A program made the position numbers and the translations under genes. Positions 34,908 through 44,491 of a stretch of 64,000 nucleotides of DNA are shown piece by piece. The stretch comes from CBFHMJ01 sp965656875 (GTDB lineage Bacteria; Pseudomonadota; Gammaproteobacteria; Enterobacterales; Alteromonadaceae): NCBI GenBank assembly GCA_965656875.1, contig CBFHMJ010000039.1, positions 1 through 64,000 on the forward strand. The letters run 5' to 3'. The notes under the pieces are model-generated. The model was not told where the DNA came from. It worked only from the letters and a program-made list of their open reading frames with translations, and did no database searches. How positions within the stretch are numbered: the stretch's first letter is position 1; the number at the start of each line of letters is the position of its first letter.

Positions 34908-35258
34908 CTAATCCAGTAAGTCTGCAATTTCACTATCGAACAAGTTTTTGATCAAACCAGAGAACTCTTCAATAAACTCTCTTTGATGGACCGTTACAGG
35001 CTGTTCTAACACGCCAGATAAGATTTCTTGCAAATCATAAACAATACTGTCCACTTCCCTGACAATAATATTTCGATGATTAAATTCAAGCTCAGAATGC
35101 TGTGTACAAAGATTGTAGATGTTCGTTGCAATGATATCTTCAATCAATTCCATGACTGTAATACCACTAGGGTCTAACTTGCCGCCTGTTTCAAAAAGAA
35201 CTAAGTTTTCAGTCAGATACATGATGAGGTGTTCATAACCCTCTTTATCTGTGACCAT
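34908..35258 (-). CDS. DUF3802-like hypothetical protein
   Basis: A small acidic, helical protein of 116 aa without signal or membrane segments. IVREVDSIVYDLQEILSGV and FSGLIKNLFDSEIADLL recall the DUF3802 family of Vibrio and Shewanella relatives; this is from memory and function is unknown. It stands alone with its ATG at 35258 and lies between the OsmC-like gene and the ast genes. Confidence 0.65.
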   Translation of the reverse strand: MVTDKEGYEHLIMYLTENLVLFETGGKLDPSGITVMELIEDIIATNIYNLCTQHSELEFNHRNIIVREVDSIVYDLQEILSGVLEQPVTVHQREFIEEFSGLIKNLFDSEIADLLD

Positions 35259-35561
35259 AATGATTTACACCCTGTTTGGACAATTCACAAAACCCTACCG
35301 ATTTAAACAGATGCAGCTTTCAAACTCAATCCTTCAATACCTATAAGGTACAGAATTTTGAATAATCAAACATATCATCTGTATCTTCAGGGGATAACCA
35401 ATAAATACCGTCATATAAATTGACTCTAAAAAGTATTGCCGAGAATATCAGTCTTGCAACCAATCTGGATCAATGTTGAGGATGTTCAGCATAAAAGCAA
35501 CGGGGGAGTAATGTCCTGATGACTATTGCAATCAGGTGAGATACAGGAAGATTTACAACGG
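35259..35561. other. Intergenic region with no recognised feature
   Basis: Only AT-rich sequence is seen between the DUF3802-like gene and the astD terminator; no reading frame, RNA or repeat stands out. It must contain the promoter of the DUF3802-like gene. Confidence 0.5.
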
Positions 35562-35595
35562 GAAAAAGAAAAGCTGACATTAATCGTCAGCTTTT
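35562..35595 (-). terminator. Terminator of the ast operon
   Basis: AAAAGCTGAC (35569-35578) pairs with GTCAGCTTTT (35586-35595); the minus-strand transcript continues CTTTTT. Confidence 0.88.
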
Positions 35596-35605
35596 CATCA
35601 TATCT

Positions 35606-37075
35606 TTAGATCGTTAAACCAGGGCTTAATGATGCAGGTAATGCAACATTGTCCAGCTCAACAGATGCTACCGGATACGCACAGTAATCGGCGGCATAGT
35701 AAGCACTTGCACGGTGATTACCGCTGTCTCCGATGCCACCAAATGGTGCTGCCGAGCTTGCGCCGGTGATCGGACGGTTCCAGTTAACAATACCTGCGCG
35801 AATCAAACGGAAAAATGTATCGTACTTCGCCGCATCATCGCTCAACAGGCCTGCAGACAATCCAAAGCTGGTTTCATTCGCTTTATCAATTGCCGCTTCA
35901 AAGTCATCAAAACGGAAAACTTTTAATAATGGACCAAAATGCTCTTCATCCGGGAAATCAGCGATGTTAGTACAATCGATGATACCAGGCGTAACGAATC
36001 CAGTTCCTTCCTGCGTATGCTCAAGTGTCACTAACGATTCACCACCCAGGGATTGAAGTTCTGATTGCGCAGCAACCATTCCCTTGGCTGCAGCTTCTGA
36101 AATCATTGAACCGATAAACGGTTGATCTTCATCATCAAAGTAACCAACTTTAATCGCTTTGGTTGCTTCGATTAACGCAGCAAGAATCGCATCACCTTCT
36201 GCCGTTTTCGGTAAGAACAGCTTACGCGCACAAGTACAACGCTGACCGGTCGTTACAAATGCTGACTGAATTATGTCATGCACAGCTGCTTTGGTATCTG
36301 CAACGTTTTCAACGATTAGTGGATTATTACCACCCATTTCTAACGCCAGAATCTTACCCGGTTGCCCACCAAATTGTTCATGCAACATTTTACCCGTGCG
36401 CGAACTACCCGTGAAAAACAGGCCATCGATACCCGTGTGAGAAGCTAGTGCTTTCCCGGTTTCAACTTCACCCTGAACCAGGTTAATAACGCCAGCTGGT
36501 AAACCAGCCTGAAGCCACATTTCTAATGTTTTTTCAGCAACTTTCGGTGTCAGTTCACTTGGTTTAAATACTACAGTATTACCTGCCAGTAATGCTGGAA
36601 CGATGTGACCATTTGGTAAGTGGCCCGGGAAATTGTAAGGACCAAAAACAGCAACAACACCATGCGGCTTATGGCGAATAAATGCTTTACCGACAGGCAT
36701 CGCATTTTCAACCGTTCCCGTTCTTTCATTATAAGCACGAACACTGATTGCAACTTTGCCAATCATCGCACCAATTTCAGTACGCGTTTCCCAAAGAGGC
36801 TTACCCGTCTCTTCAGCAACAACAATTGCCAATGCTTCTTTGTTCTCAGTTAATTGTTCTGCGAACTTATTGACGATAACTAAACGCTCATCAAATGAAA
36901 GTTCTGACCAGGATTTAAATGCTTGTCTGGCGGCTTTAATTGCTGCATCAACCTGCTCTGCAGTGGCTGATTCACCCTGCCAGATAGTTTCATTCTTTGC
37001 CGGGTTCAGGGAAGAAAACGTAGCGCCCTGACCTTCAACCCATTCGCCATTGATTAGCTGAACGGTATTTGCCAT
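35606..37075 (-). CDS. astD: Succinylglutamate semialdehyde dehydrogenase
   Basis: AstD oxidises N-succinylglutamate semialdehyde to N-succinylglutamate, step four of arginine degradation by the succinyltransferase pathway. The 489-aa aldehyde dehydrogenase has the glutamate motif LEMGGNNP and the catalytic cysteine in GQRCTCARK. The ribosome-binding site GAGGAG precedes the ATG. It is the last gene of the argD-astA-astD run; astB and astE are not in the window. Confidence 0.95.
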   Translation of the reverse strand: MANTVQLINGEWVEGQGATFSSLNPAKNETIWQGESATAEQVDAAIKAARQAFKSWSELSFDERLVIVNKFAEQLTENKEALAIVVAEETGKPLWETRTEIGAMIGKVAISVRAYNERTGTVENAMPVGKAFIRHKPHGVVAVFGPYNFPGHLPNGHIVPALLAGNTVVFKPSELTPKVAEKTLEMWLQAGLPAGVINLVQGEVETGKALASHTGIDGLFFTGSSRTGKMLHEQFGGQPGKILALEMGGNNPLIVENVADTKAAVHDIIQSAFVTTGQRCTCARKLFLPKTAEGDAILAALIEATKAIKVGYFDDEDQPFIGSMISEAAAKGMVAAQSELQSLGGESLVTLEHTQEGTGFVTPGIIDCTNIADFPDEEHFGPLLKVFRFDDFEAAIDKANETSFGLSAGLLSDDAAKYDTFFRLIRAGIVNWNRPITGASSAAPFGGIGDSGNHRASAYYAADYCAYPVASVELDNVALPASLSPGLTI

Positions 37076-37105
37076 GAGATATTCTCCTCGACAATGTGTT
37101 GCTGA

Positions 37106-38131
37106 TTAAATTCCTGCGATTCGCATTGTGTCGCCAGCTTTCACTGACAATGCATCCGCTTCTTGTTGCGACAATACGATACTGTTCATATCACAATCAT
37201 CGGCAAGCTTGATAACAGACGCGCGGAAATCGATAAGTTGTGTATTTGACACCAGGAAACTTCTGTCATTATCCGCACTGTCACGCTCACCTATGATGAC
37301 TTCAACCAAACGGCTGTTTCTAACGGTGCGGATATTATTAATTTGTGACTCTACTGTCGGACCGCCATCAAAAATATCGATATAACCACGATTGCTGAAT
37401 CCTTCTGATTCCAGTAAACGCAATGCTGGTTTCGTCTTATCGTGTACTTTGCCGATCACTGCCTGGGCATCACGACTCAGCAAATTAACGTAAATCGGAT
37501 ACTTAGGCATCAATTCCGCGATAAAGACTTTCTGACCAATACCTGTCAGGTAATCGGCTGTCGGGAAATCCATAGAGAAGAAATGCTCTTCCAGCCATTT
37601 CCAGAACGGAGATGCACCATTTTCATCAGAGATACCACGCATTTCTGCAATAACAGTCTCAGAGAAACGTTGCTTGTGAGTAGCAAGAAACAAAAAGCGG
37701 AATTTGGACAACAGACGTCCGTTATTTCCCTGGCGATGCGCTTCACGTAAAAACAGCGTACAGATTTCTGTCGCGCCAGTGTAATCGTTACACAGCGTTA
37801 ATGTATCGACCGTATTATAAATATTAAGCGCACGAGAGTTATGAACTACTTTACCCTGGTGATAATGATAAAACGCATCATCCAGGCCAACTGCGGCTTC
37901 AATACCACTGGTACCCAGTACCTGGCCAGTTTCAGTGTTTTCCAGAACGAAAAGGTAACCTTCGTCTCCCGGGCGTGTCACTTCTTTCAAGAACGAACGC
38001 TCTGAACGTTCAATCTTCTTGTTCAGTAGTTCATCGTTAACAGGAAGAGATGTAAAACCATGTCCTGACTCTTCTGCGATTTTAAGTAATTCGGCAGAGT
38101 CATCTCTTCGGATTGGGCGAATAATGAACAT
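37106..38131 (-). CDS. astA: Arginine N-succinyltransferase
   Basis: AstA transfers succinyl from succinyl-CoA to arginine, committing it to the Ast pathway. The 341-aa product opens with IRPIRRDDSAELLKIAEESG and has TLFLREAHRQGNNGRLLSK, characteristic of the family. Only one subunit gene is present, as in enterics, rather than the aruF-aruG pair of pseudomonads. It lies 30 bp upstream of astD. A terminator-like hairpin separates it from argD. Confidence 0.95.
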   Translation of the reverse strand: MFIIRPIRRDDSAELLKIAEESGHGFTSLPVNDELLNKKIERSERSFLKEVTRPGDEGYLFVLENTETGQVLGTSGIEAAVGLDDAFYHYHQGKVVHNSRALNIYNTVDTLTLCNDYTGATEICTLFLREAHRQGNNGRLLSKFRFLFLATHKQRFSETVIAEMRGISDENGASPFWKWLEEHFFSMDFPTADYLTGIGQKVFIAELMPKYPIYVNLLSRDAQAVIGKVHDKTKPALRLLESEGFSNRGYIDIFDGGPTVESQINNIRTVRNSRLVEVIIGERDSADNDRSFLVSNTQLIDFRASVIKLADDCDMNSIVLSQQEADALSVKAGDTMRIAGI

Positions 38132-38163
38132 AATCGCTTACTCCAGATTTTTATCATCGATAT

Positions 38164-38190
38164 AAAAAGAAAATGGCGGCAAAGCCGCCA
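38164..38190 (-). terminator. Terminator-like hairpin between argD and astA
   Basis: The minus strand reads TGGCGGC-TTT-GCCGCCA followed by TTTTCTTTTT. It could reduce read-through from argD into astA-astD. Confidence 0.7.
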
Positions 38191-38215
38191 CTATCGGTAT
38201 GATTCGAAGCCGTTA

Positions 38216-39433
38216 TTAGCCGTTTACAACAGCAGCAACAGCTTTTTCAAATCGGTCCATACCTTCGTTGATATCTTCATCAGGAATAATCAGAGAAGGC
38301 GCAAAACGAACCACGTCAGCCCCAGCAACTAATGACATCAGGCCATTGTCGATTGACGCTTTTAGGAATTCTTTTGCTCGACCTTTGTACTCGTCATTCA
38401 GTACGGCACCAATTAACAGACCGATACCACGAGTTTGTTCGAAAACGTTGTATTTTTCATTGATTGCATCAAGACGCTGACGGAAAAGTTCAGCCTTCGC
38501 TTTAACGCCGTTCAACACTTCTTCTGTGTTCACTGTATCCAACGCTTTTTCTGCTACTGCACACGCAAGCGGATTACCGCCATAAGTACTACCGTGAGTA
38601 CCCATTTTAAGATGCGCTGCAATTTCAGTTGTCGTTAACATTGCACCGATAGGGAAACCACCGCCCAGTGCTTTAGCCGTTGTCAGGATATCTGGTGCGA
38701 TACCGTAGTGCATGTATGCATACAGTTCACCTGTACGTCCAACACCTGTCTGAACTTCATCAAAAATAAGTAGTGCATTATGCTGGTCACATAATTCACG
38801 AACTTGTTTAAGGAATTCAGGATCAGCTGGAAGGATACCGCCCTCGCCCTGCATAGGCTCAAGCATTACAGCACACGTTTTATCTGAGATAAGAGCTTTA
38901 AGGCTGTCGATGTTATTGAATTCAGCGTGTTCAACATCACCAGGCTTAGGACCGAAACCGTCAGAATATGCCGCCTGGCCACCAACAGTTACTGTGAAGA
39001 AAGTACGACCGTGGAAGGCCTTTTTGAATGCGATAATCTGGCTTTTTTCAGCGCCAAATTTGTCAAGTGCAAAACGGCGAGCCAGTTTTAATGCCGCTTC
39101 GTTCGCTTCCGCACCTGAGTTTGCGAAGTAAACTTTTTCAGCGAATGTAGCGTCAGTGATTTTTTTAGCAAGACGTAACGCTGGTTCATTAGTCATCACG
39201 TTACTTAAGTGCCAGATTTTTTCACTTTGCTCTTTAAGAGTCTCAACAAGACCCGGGTGGCAATGACCAAGGCAATTTACGGCGATACCACCGGCAAAAT
39301 CGATAAATTCGTTGTCATTCTGATCCCAGACTCTGGATCCCTGACCTCTAACTGGAATCACCGCAGAAGGTGCGTAGTTAGGCACCATAACTTCATCGAA
39401 TAACTCACGGGTGACCGTCATTTGTTCGGACAT
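38216..39433 (-). CDS. argD: Acetylornithine/succinylornithine aminotransferase
   Basis: This PLP enzyme serves both arginine synthesis (acetylornithine) and degradation (succinylornithine, as AstC). The 405-aa product has the PLP lysine in TTAKALGGGFPIG near residue 250 and the substrate-binding FANSGAEANEAALKLAR. The position upstream of astA-astD suggests AstC function; sequence alone does not separate the two roles. Promoter and operator should lie in the long region upstream. Confidence 0.93.
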   Translation of the reverse strand: MSEQMTVTRELFDEVMVPNYAPSAVIPVRGQGSRVWDQNDNEFIDFAGGIAVNCLGHCHPGLVETLKEQSEKIWHLSNVMTNEPALRLAKKITDATFAEKVYFANSGAEANEAALKLARRFALDKFGAEKSQIIAFKKAFHGRTFFTVTVGGQAAYSDGFGPKPGDVEHAEFNNIDSLKALISDKTCAVMLEPMQGEGGILPADPEFLKQVRELCDQHNALLIFDEVQTGVGRTGELYAYMHYGIAPDILTTAKALGGGFPIGAMLTTTEIAAHLKMGTHGSTYGGNPLACAVAEKALDTVNTEEVLNGVKAKAELFRQRLDAINEKYNVFEQTRGIGLLIGAVLNDEYKGRAKEFLKASIDNGLMSLVAGADVVRFAPSLIIPDEDINEGMDRFEKAVAAVVNG

Positions 39434-39942
39434 TTAATTCCCCCTACATTCATCAGAGTGAAAGATTACTGGCAACAACGCCAGCAAATACACTTTCAAT
39501 AGCGTAGTTGTTAATCATTAAACTACGCAAATAAGACAATTCAGGGGAAAGATTATTCCAAAAAAAATGTTAAAAGTCTCGCCATCGACCTTACAAAAAC
39601 ATTATAAAACAACGAATAAAGATAAGTTATCAAGTGAAATGCATAAATACCCAAGTTAAAATGGCGGAAAATCCAGCATATCTGGTATTAAATTTTATAC
39701 TGTATTTTTGCTTAAGCTATTTAACGTGATTTTTCACTCATTATTCGCTAACTCTATAGCCTGGCACTGTAAATTCACCAGGTTGTGAGAAAAAGAGAGG
39801 AAACCTTTTCACAAATCACTAATTCTGATAGTCAAAAAGCAGGATTTAATCCAGTTAACATACCCGGATTACTGGCAATGAAATCTACACTGAATGATTA
39901 TTTGAAAAAAGTTTCATGTTCAGTGCAGGTACAAATGAAGGA
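39434..39942. other. Long AT-rich region upstream of argD
   Basis: No gene is supported. GCGTAGTT (39502-39509) and AACTACGC (39521-39528) form an 8-bp inverted repeat about 70 bp before argD, a candidate operator. A second pair, CACTGAA and TTCAGTG, occurs around 39890-39925. No match to the ArgR box is good enough to call. Confidence 0.45.
39502..39528. promoter_or_regulatory. Inverted repeat upstream of argD
   Basis: Perfect 8-bp arms GCGTAGTT and AACTACGC with an 11-nt loop, at -69 to -95 from the argD start. The binder is unknown. Confidence 0.4.
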
Positions 39943-39964
39943 ATTCCGGCATTAACACCGGAAT
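39943..39964 (-). terminator. Terminator of the GNAT gene
   Basis: ATTCCGG (39943-39949) pairs with CCGGAAT (39958-39964); on the minus strand a weak T-rich stretch follows. Confidence 0.55.
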
Positions 39965-39994
39965 CAGAGACAAGAAAGTTCAACAGACCTGATT

Positions 39995-40396
39995 TCAGGT
40001 TATTTTCAGGAACATTCCTTCGCTTCGAGGTCTGACCAGATCAAAGCCAAACTTCTTATAAAACGCGGGCTCATCGGCAACCATCGAGACATACGCACCG
40101 GGTGGAGCATGCTCGTTAAGATAGGCCATTATTTCTTCCATAATTAATCGACCATACCCATTACCCTGAAAATCCGGATGAACCGCAATATCCACAATTT
40201 CAAAATTGCAGCCTCCATCACCAACGATTCGTCCCATACCGATATCACGGCCTTCTCTCACCAATGTCATCGCAAACAGACTATTAGGCAAGCCTGCCTG
40301 AGCTGCTTCGGCCGTTTTCGGACTTAACCCGGCAATAACCCGAAGGTTGAGATACGTTGCAACATCGGGCGTGCGATACTCTATCGTGACTGACAT
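39995..40396 (-). CDS. GNAT family N-acetyltransferase
   Basis: The 133-aa protein has the acetyl-CoA motif HPDFQGNGYGRLIMEEIM near residue 77, with the upstream strand FEIVDIAV. The ending PAFYKKFGFDL is the usual GNAT strand 6-7 region. Acceptor unknown. It follows yadH by 10 bp and is probably last in the mpl-ubiX-yadG-yadH transcript. ATG 40396 preferred over the preceding TTG. Confidence 0.85.
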   Translation of the reverse strand: MSVTIEYRTPDVATYLNLRVIAGLSPKTAEAAQAGLPNSLFAMTLVREGRDIGMGRIVGDGGCNFEIVDIAVHPDFQGNGYGRLIMEEIMAYLNEHAPPGAYVSMVADEPAFYKKFGFDLVRPRSEGMFLKIT

Positions 40397-40406
40397 CAAT
40401 CCACTC

Positions 40407-41210
40407 CTAATGTCTTAAACCCGTACCATTTTTTAATAAGTACAGCGCTAAACAGTACAGTGCAATGATCAACCCAATAATGACACCAAATGCCGACATC
40501 AGGCTTATATCACTGACGCCCAGGAAACCATACCGAAATGCATTAACCATGTAGATGATAGGATTGATTTTGGACACGCCTTGCCAGAATTCAGGTAGCA
40601 ACGACATCGAGTAGAACACACCGCCAAGATACGTTAGTGGCGTAAGAACAAACGTAGGAACTATGCTGATTTCATCAAAACTACGGGCAAAGACAGCATT
40701 GATAATGCCACCCAGTGAAAACAAAATTGACGTTAAAATCACTGTCAACGCGATAACACCTGCATCATAGATTTGTATATCAACGAAAAACAATGCAATT
40801 AATGTGACGATTGCCCCCACCATCACACCGCGAGCCACACCGCCACCAACATAACCAAAAATGATAATGTAGTTTGGCACCGGAGAAACCAGTAACTCCT
40901 CTACACTGCGCTGAAACTTCGCGCTAAAAAAGGAAGAGGCGACGTTAGAGAAAGAGTTAGTAATAATCGACATCATGATTAAACCCGGGACGATGAACTC
41001 CATATAGGTGTATCCACCCATGTCACCAACTCTTGAACCAATTAAACTACCAAAGATGACAAAATACAGCGTCATGGTAATGGCAGGTGGAATTAAAGAC
41101 TGAAGCCATATTCGTAAAAACCGACTCACTTCTTTAAACCAGATACTCTTTAAGGCCACCAGCCTGGCATCTGGATTTACTTTGACTTTATAAGGCGTTT
41201 GCTCTGACAT
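40407..41210 (-). CDS. yadH: ABC-2 type transporter permease (YadH-like)
   Basis: A 267-aa membrane protein with six hydrophobic segments and the ABC-2 pattern (FIVPGLIMMSII, FSSAKFQRSVEELL-like, PLTYLGGVFYS). It pairs with the ATPase encoded just upstream; GGAGG precedes the ATG. YadGH is a conserved exporter with unknown substrate. Confidence 0.9.
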   Translation of the reverse strand: MSEQTPYKVKVNPDARLVALKSIWFKEVSRFLRIWLQSLIPPAITMTLYFVIFGSLIGSRVGDMGGYTYMEFIVPGLIMMSIITNSFSNVASSFFSAKFQRSVEELLVSPVPNYIIIFGYVGGGVARGVMVGAIVTLIALFFVDIQIYDAGVIALTVILTSILFSLGGIINAVFARSFDEISIVPTFVLTPLTYLGGVFYSMSLLPEFWQGVSKINPIIYMVNAFRYGFLGVSDISLMSAFGVIIGLIIALYCLALYLLKNGTGLRH

Positions 41211-41211
41211 G

Positions 41212-42138
41212 CTAATTCGCCTCCTTGTTCTGTTCGATTAACGACACAAACAGCTCTTCAAGACGATTCGCTTTATTTCGTAAACTGTTTACCTCAACGT
41301 TTTGCTGATCAAGCTGCCTGAATAACGCGTTCAATCCGGCCTCTTTATCAACATCAACTTCCAGGGTGTGCGGATCGATTCGGCGGAAACCATAACCTTC
41401 TAATGCAATATCACCGTAATCTTCGGCCAGATCGAGAATAAAAGACTCAGTGTTTAATTTTGCCAACAGAGTCTTCATCGACGTATTCTCGACGATGGTT
41501 CCCCGATCGATTATTGCTATGTTTCGACACAACATCTCGGCTTCTTCCAGATAATGCGTGGTCAGGATGATTGTGACACCTTGATTATTTATTTCGGTCA
41601 GGAAATCCCACATTGAGCGCCGAAGTTCAATATCCACCCCCGCCGTTGGCTCATCCAGAATCAATAAGCCGGGATTGTGCATCAACGCTCTAGCAATCAT
41701 TAAACGGCGTTTCATACCGCCCGATAATCCGCGTGATGGTTTATCGCGCTTATCCCATAAATCCAGTAGTTTCAGGTATTTTTCAGCCCGCTCAAGCGCA
41801 ACTTTACGAGGTACTCCATAATAACCGGCCTGGTTAACAACGACTTGCAACGGCGTTTCAAATTGGCTGAAATTAAACTCCTGTGGCACGATGCCTAACT
41901 GACTCTTTGCCAGCTCAGGTTGCTCGTTTAAATCAATCCCAAAAATCTTTACTGCGCCTGCTGATTTATTTACCAGTGAACAAATAATGCCAATCGTTGT
42001 CGATTTACCCGCGCCATTCGGTCCCAGTAATGCGAAAAAGTCTCCTTGCTGTACTGACAAATCAATGCCTTTCAGCGCTTCCGTTCCACCTTTGTAAGTT
42101 TTCTTCAAGCCAGTAATGGCTAATGCTTCAGTAGTCAT
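41212..42138 (-). CDS. yadG: ABC transporter ATPase (YadG-like)
   Basis: The 308-aa ATPase has Walker A GPNGAGKST, signature LSGGMKRRL and Walker B LLILDEPTAGVD, and its first residues MTTEALAITGLKKTY align with YadG. ATG 42138 was chosen on that basis; an ATG at 42159 overlapping the ubiX stop is an alternative. Immediately followed by the permease gene, with one base between stop and start. Exporter substrate unknown. Confidence 0.92.
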   Translation of the reverse strand: MTTEALAITGLKKTYKGGTEALKGIDLSVQQGDFFALLGPNGAGKSTTIGIICSLVNKSAGAVKIFGIDLNEQPELAKSQLGIVPQEFNFSQFETPLQVVVNQAGYYGVPRKVALERAEKYLKLLDLWDKRDKPSRGLSGGMKRRLMIARALMHNPGLLILDEPTAGVDIELRRSMWDFLTEINNQGVTIILTTHYLEEAEMLCRNIAIIDRGTIVENTSMKTLLAKLNTESFILDLAEDYGDIALEGYGFRRIDPHTLEVDVDKEAGLNALFRQLDQQNVEVNSLRNKANRLEELFVSLIEQNKEAN

Positions 42139-42148
42139 ATTATTATTT

Positions 42149-42781
42149 TTAGTGATCATAGCCCCAACGGGGAATAAGTTGCTGGTCAACAGATAAGTGG
42201 TCAAGAATTCTGGCCACAACAAAATTTACAAGATCATCAATGGATTCTGGCTCATGATAAAACCCTGGCGACGCAGGCATAATCGTGACACCTAAACGTG
42301 ACAGCTTGAGCATGTTTTCAAGATGAATCGCATTTAATGGCATTTCTCGCGTTACCAGGATTAACTGGCCACGCTCTTTCATTACAACATCCGCAGCACG
42401 TTCAATCAGATTATCACTGGCTCCGGTGGCTATAGCAGACAATGTACCCGTGCTGCAAGGACACACGATCATTTGTTTAGGCGCTGCCGACCCGGAAGCG
42501 ACGGGTGAAAACCATTCGTCAGCCCCACAAACTCTGATTTGGTCGGGTGCCGCATCAGTTAGCTCAGTAAAAAAACGAGTCGCAGGTTCAACACCACCAG
42601 GCACTTGCAAGCTATGTTCTTTTGCCAGGACAACTTTGGCTGCTTTAGAAATCAGAATAAACACTTTATAACGTGCATTAACCAGTGTTTCCAACAAACG
42701 TATAGCATACGGCGCACCCGATGCCCCGGTTATTGCCAGTGTCATTTCACCTTGCCAGGCCTGTTCAGTATTCGCTGTCAT
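42149..42781 (-). CDS. ubiX: Flavin prenyltransferase
   Basis: UbiX prenylates FMN with dimethylallyl phosphate to make the cofactor of UbiD in ubiquinone synthesis. The 210-aa product has LAITGASGAPYAIRLLE, the CPCSTGTLSAIA motif and PLNAIHLENMLKL, all family hallmarks. ATG 42781 lies 3 bp after the mpl stop, implying cotranscription. ubiD is not in the window. Confidence 0.95.
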   Translation of the reverse strand: MTANTEQAWQGEMTLAITGASGAPYAIRLLETLVNARYKVFILISKAAKVVLAKEHSLQVPGGVEPATRFFTELTDAAPDQIRVCGADEWFSPVASGSAAPKQMIVCPCSTGTLSAIATGASDNLIERAADVVMKERGQLILVTREMPLNAIHLENMLKLSRLGVTIMPASPGFYHEPESIDDLVNFVVARILDHLSVDQQLIPRWGYDH

Positions 42782-42784
42782 CAA

Positions 42785-44161
42785 TTAACCTGCCTTTGTC
42801 GTCAACGCATCCGTTAAACGGGTGTAAATACCACCAAAGCCACCATTACTCATAATAAGGATATGATCGCCTGGATTTGATATTTCAACCAGATTTGAAA
42901 TCAGTTGGTCCAAATCATGGATATGATTGATCTGCTGACCTACACGACCGCCACCATCATCATTAAATTCCGATAAATCCCAATTCAGTAATTCCGGCGT
43001 GAAGAACCATGCTTCATCGGCCTCAGCAACAGCGGGTGCCAATGTTTTACAGTGATAACCCGATTTCATCGTGTTTGAACGCAATTCTGTGACCGCGATA
43101 ATTTTTGCTTCACCAACACGTTTTCTCAATCCCTCGACCGTCGTTTTTATCGCCGTTGGATGATGTGCAAAATCATCATAAACGCTGATGCCATTGAATT
43201 CGCCCAACAATTCCAGACGACGTTTTGGCGAAATAAACTGGTTTAGCGCAGCAATACCATGTTCAGGTGTTACGCCTACATGGCGAGCCGCAGCAATTGC
43301 CATTAGGCCATTACATACATTGTGTTCACCGATTAACGACCAGTCCACACTCCCCTGAGACTGACCATTCACGGATACCTCGAATCTGCTTCCATCCTGT
43401 TCCAGCAACTTCACCTGCCAGTTGCCGTTTTCACCCATCACCGTTTCAACATCAGTCCAAATGCCTTTTTTCAATACGCGATCAATTGCATCGGATTGTT
43501 CAGGACGGATCACCAGGCCGTTACCAGGCACCGTTCGAATTAAATGGTGAAAAGAACGCTCGATATCATCCAGCGAATCAAAGATATCCCCATGATCAAA
43601 CTCCAGGTTATTTATAACCAGTGTCCTTGGATGGTAATGAATGAATTTGGAGCGTTTATCGAAGAAGGCCGTGTCATATTCATCGGATTCAATGACGAAG
43701 AAAGGCGTATCACCCAGCCGGGCTGAAACCCCAAGATTTTGGGGAATACCGCCAATCAGGAATCCCGGAGACATACCGGCATATTCCAGAATCCACGCCA
43801 GCATGCTCGATACGGTTGTTTTACCATGCGTGCCAGACACACCCAGCACCCATTTATCTTGCAGAATGTTCTTTTGTAACCATTCAGGGCCTGACATATA
43901 AGGTAAATTATTATCGAGTATGTATTCGACCATAGGCATACCACGCGTCATCACATTGCCCACCACAATTTGATCGGGTTGTGAATCCAGGTGTTCAGGC
44001 TTGTAGCCTTGCATGATGTCGATACCGAGTGACTCAAGTTGAGTACTCATAGGAGGGTAAACATTGGCGTCCGAACCTGTGACTTTCATGCCTGCCTGAC
44101 GAGCCAGAATAGCAATGCCTGCCATAAAGGTGCCACAGATGCCGATAATATGGATATGCAC
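42785..44161 (-). CDS. mpl: UDP-N-acetylmuramate:tripeptide ligase (murein recycling)
   Basis: Mpl rejoins recycled L-Ala-D-Glu-mDAP to UDP-MurNAc. The 458-aa product begins HIHIIGICGTFMAGIA and has the ATP motif GTHGKTTVSSM near residue 108 and FEHGDIFD-like NNLEFDHGDIFDS. In E. coli mpl is next to fbp, with ppa nearby; here fbp and ppa lie downstream with the same relative orientations, separated by two genes. First gene of a run through ubiX, yadG, yadH. Confidence 0.95.
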   Translation of the reverse strand: MHIHIIGICGTFMAGIAILARQAGMKVTGSDANVYPPMSTQLESLGIDIMQGYKPEHLDSQPDQIVVGNVMTRGMPMVEYILDNNLPYMSGPEWLQKNILQDKWVLGVSGTHGKTTVSSMLAWILEYAGMSPGFLIGGIPQNLGVSARLGDTPFFVIESDEYDTAFFDKRSKFIHYHPRTLVINNLEFDHGDIFDSLDDIERSFHHLIRTVPGNGLVIRPEQSDAIDRVLKKGIWTDVETVMGENGNWQVKLLEQDGSRFEVSVNGQSQGSVDWSLIGEHNVCNGLMAIAAARHVGVTPEHGIAALNQFISPKRRLELLGEFNGISVYDDFAHHPTAIKTTVEGLRKRVGEAKIIAVTELRSNTMKSGYHCKTLAPAVAEADEAWFFTPELLNWDLSEFNDDGGGRVGQQINHIHDLDQLISNLVEISNPGDHILIMSNGGFGGIYTRLTDALTTKAG

Positions 44162-44491
44162 TGAGGTATAGCCTACTTCAAGGTTTTCAATTTAGTGCAG
44201 CAAAGGATACCGACACCCATTGATTAGTCAAATCAAACCAATACCGTGTTACAGTTCAACAGATTTATGGCTCAGTTTGCGTGTAAATATCGAATTACCC
44301 GCATATGTCAGGCTCTGACAGGCTTCTTCTGCTTATTCGACCCAACGCTAACTAAGAGATTTAAAAGCACGCTGTTGTTTGTTTTACAACAAGCATAAAT
44401 GGACATGATGTTTAAAAAGGACGTGTTCAGGCAGGAAAGTTAGCCCATATCAACTGCTCATACGGGCAACTTCACCAGTTATTCAGAATAA
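44162..44491. other. Intergenic region between the NarL-type regulator and mpl
   Basis: No gene or RNA is supported. Short inverted repeats are GTCAG-GCT-CTGAC (44308-44320) and GTTGT...ACAAC near 44372-44387. The promoter of mpl must lie here. Confidence 0.4.
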
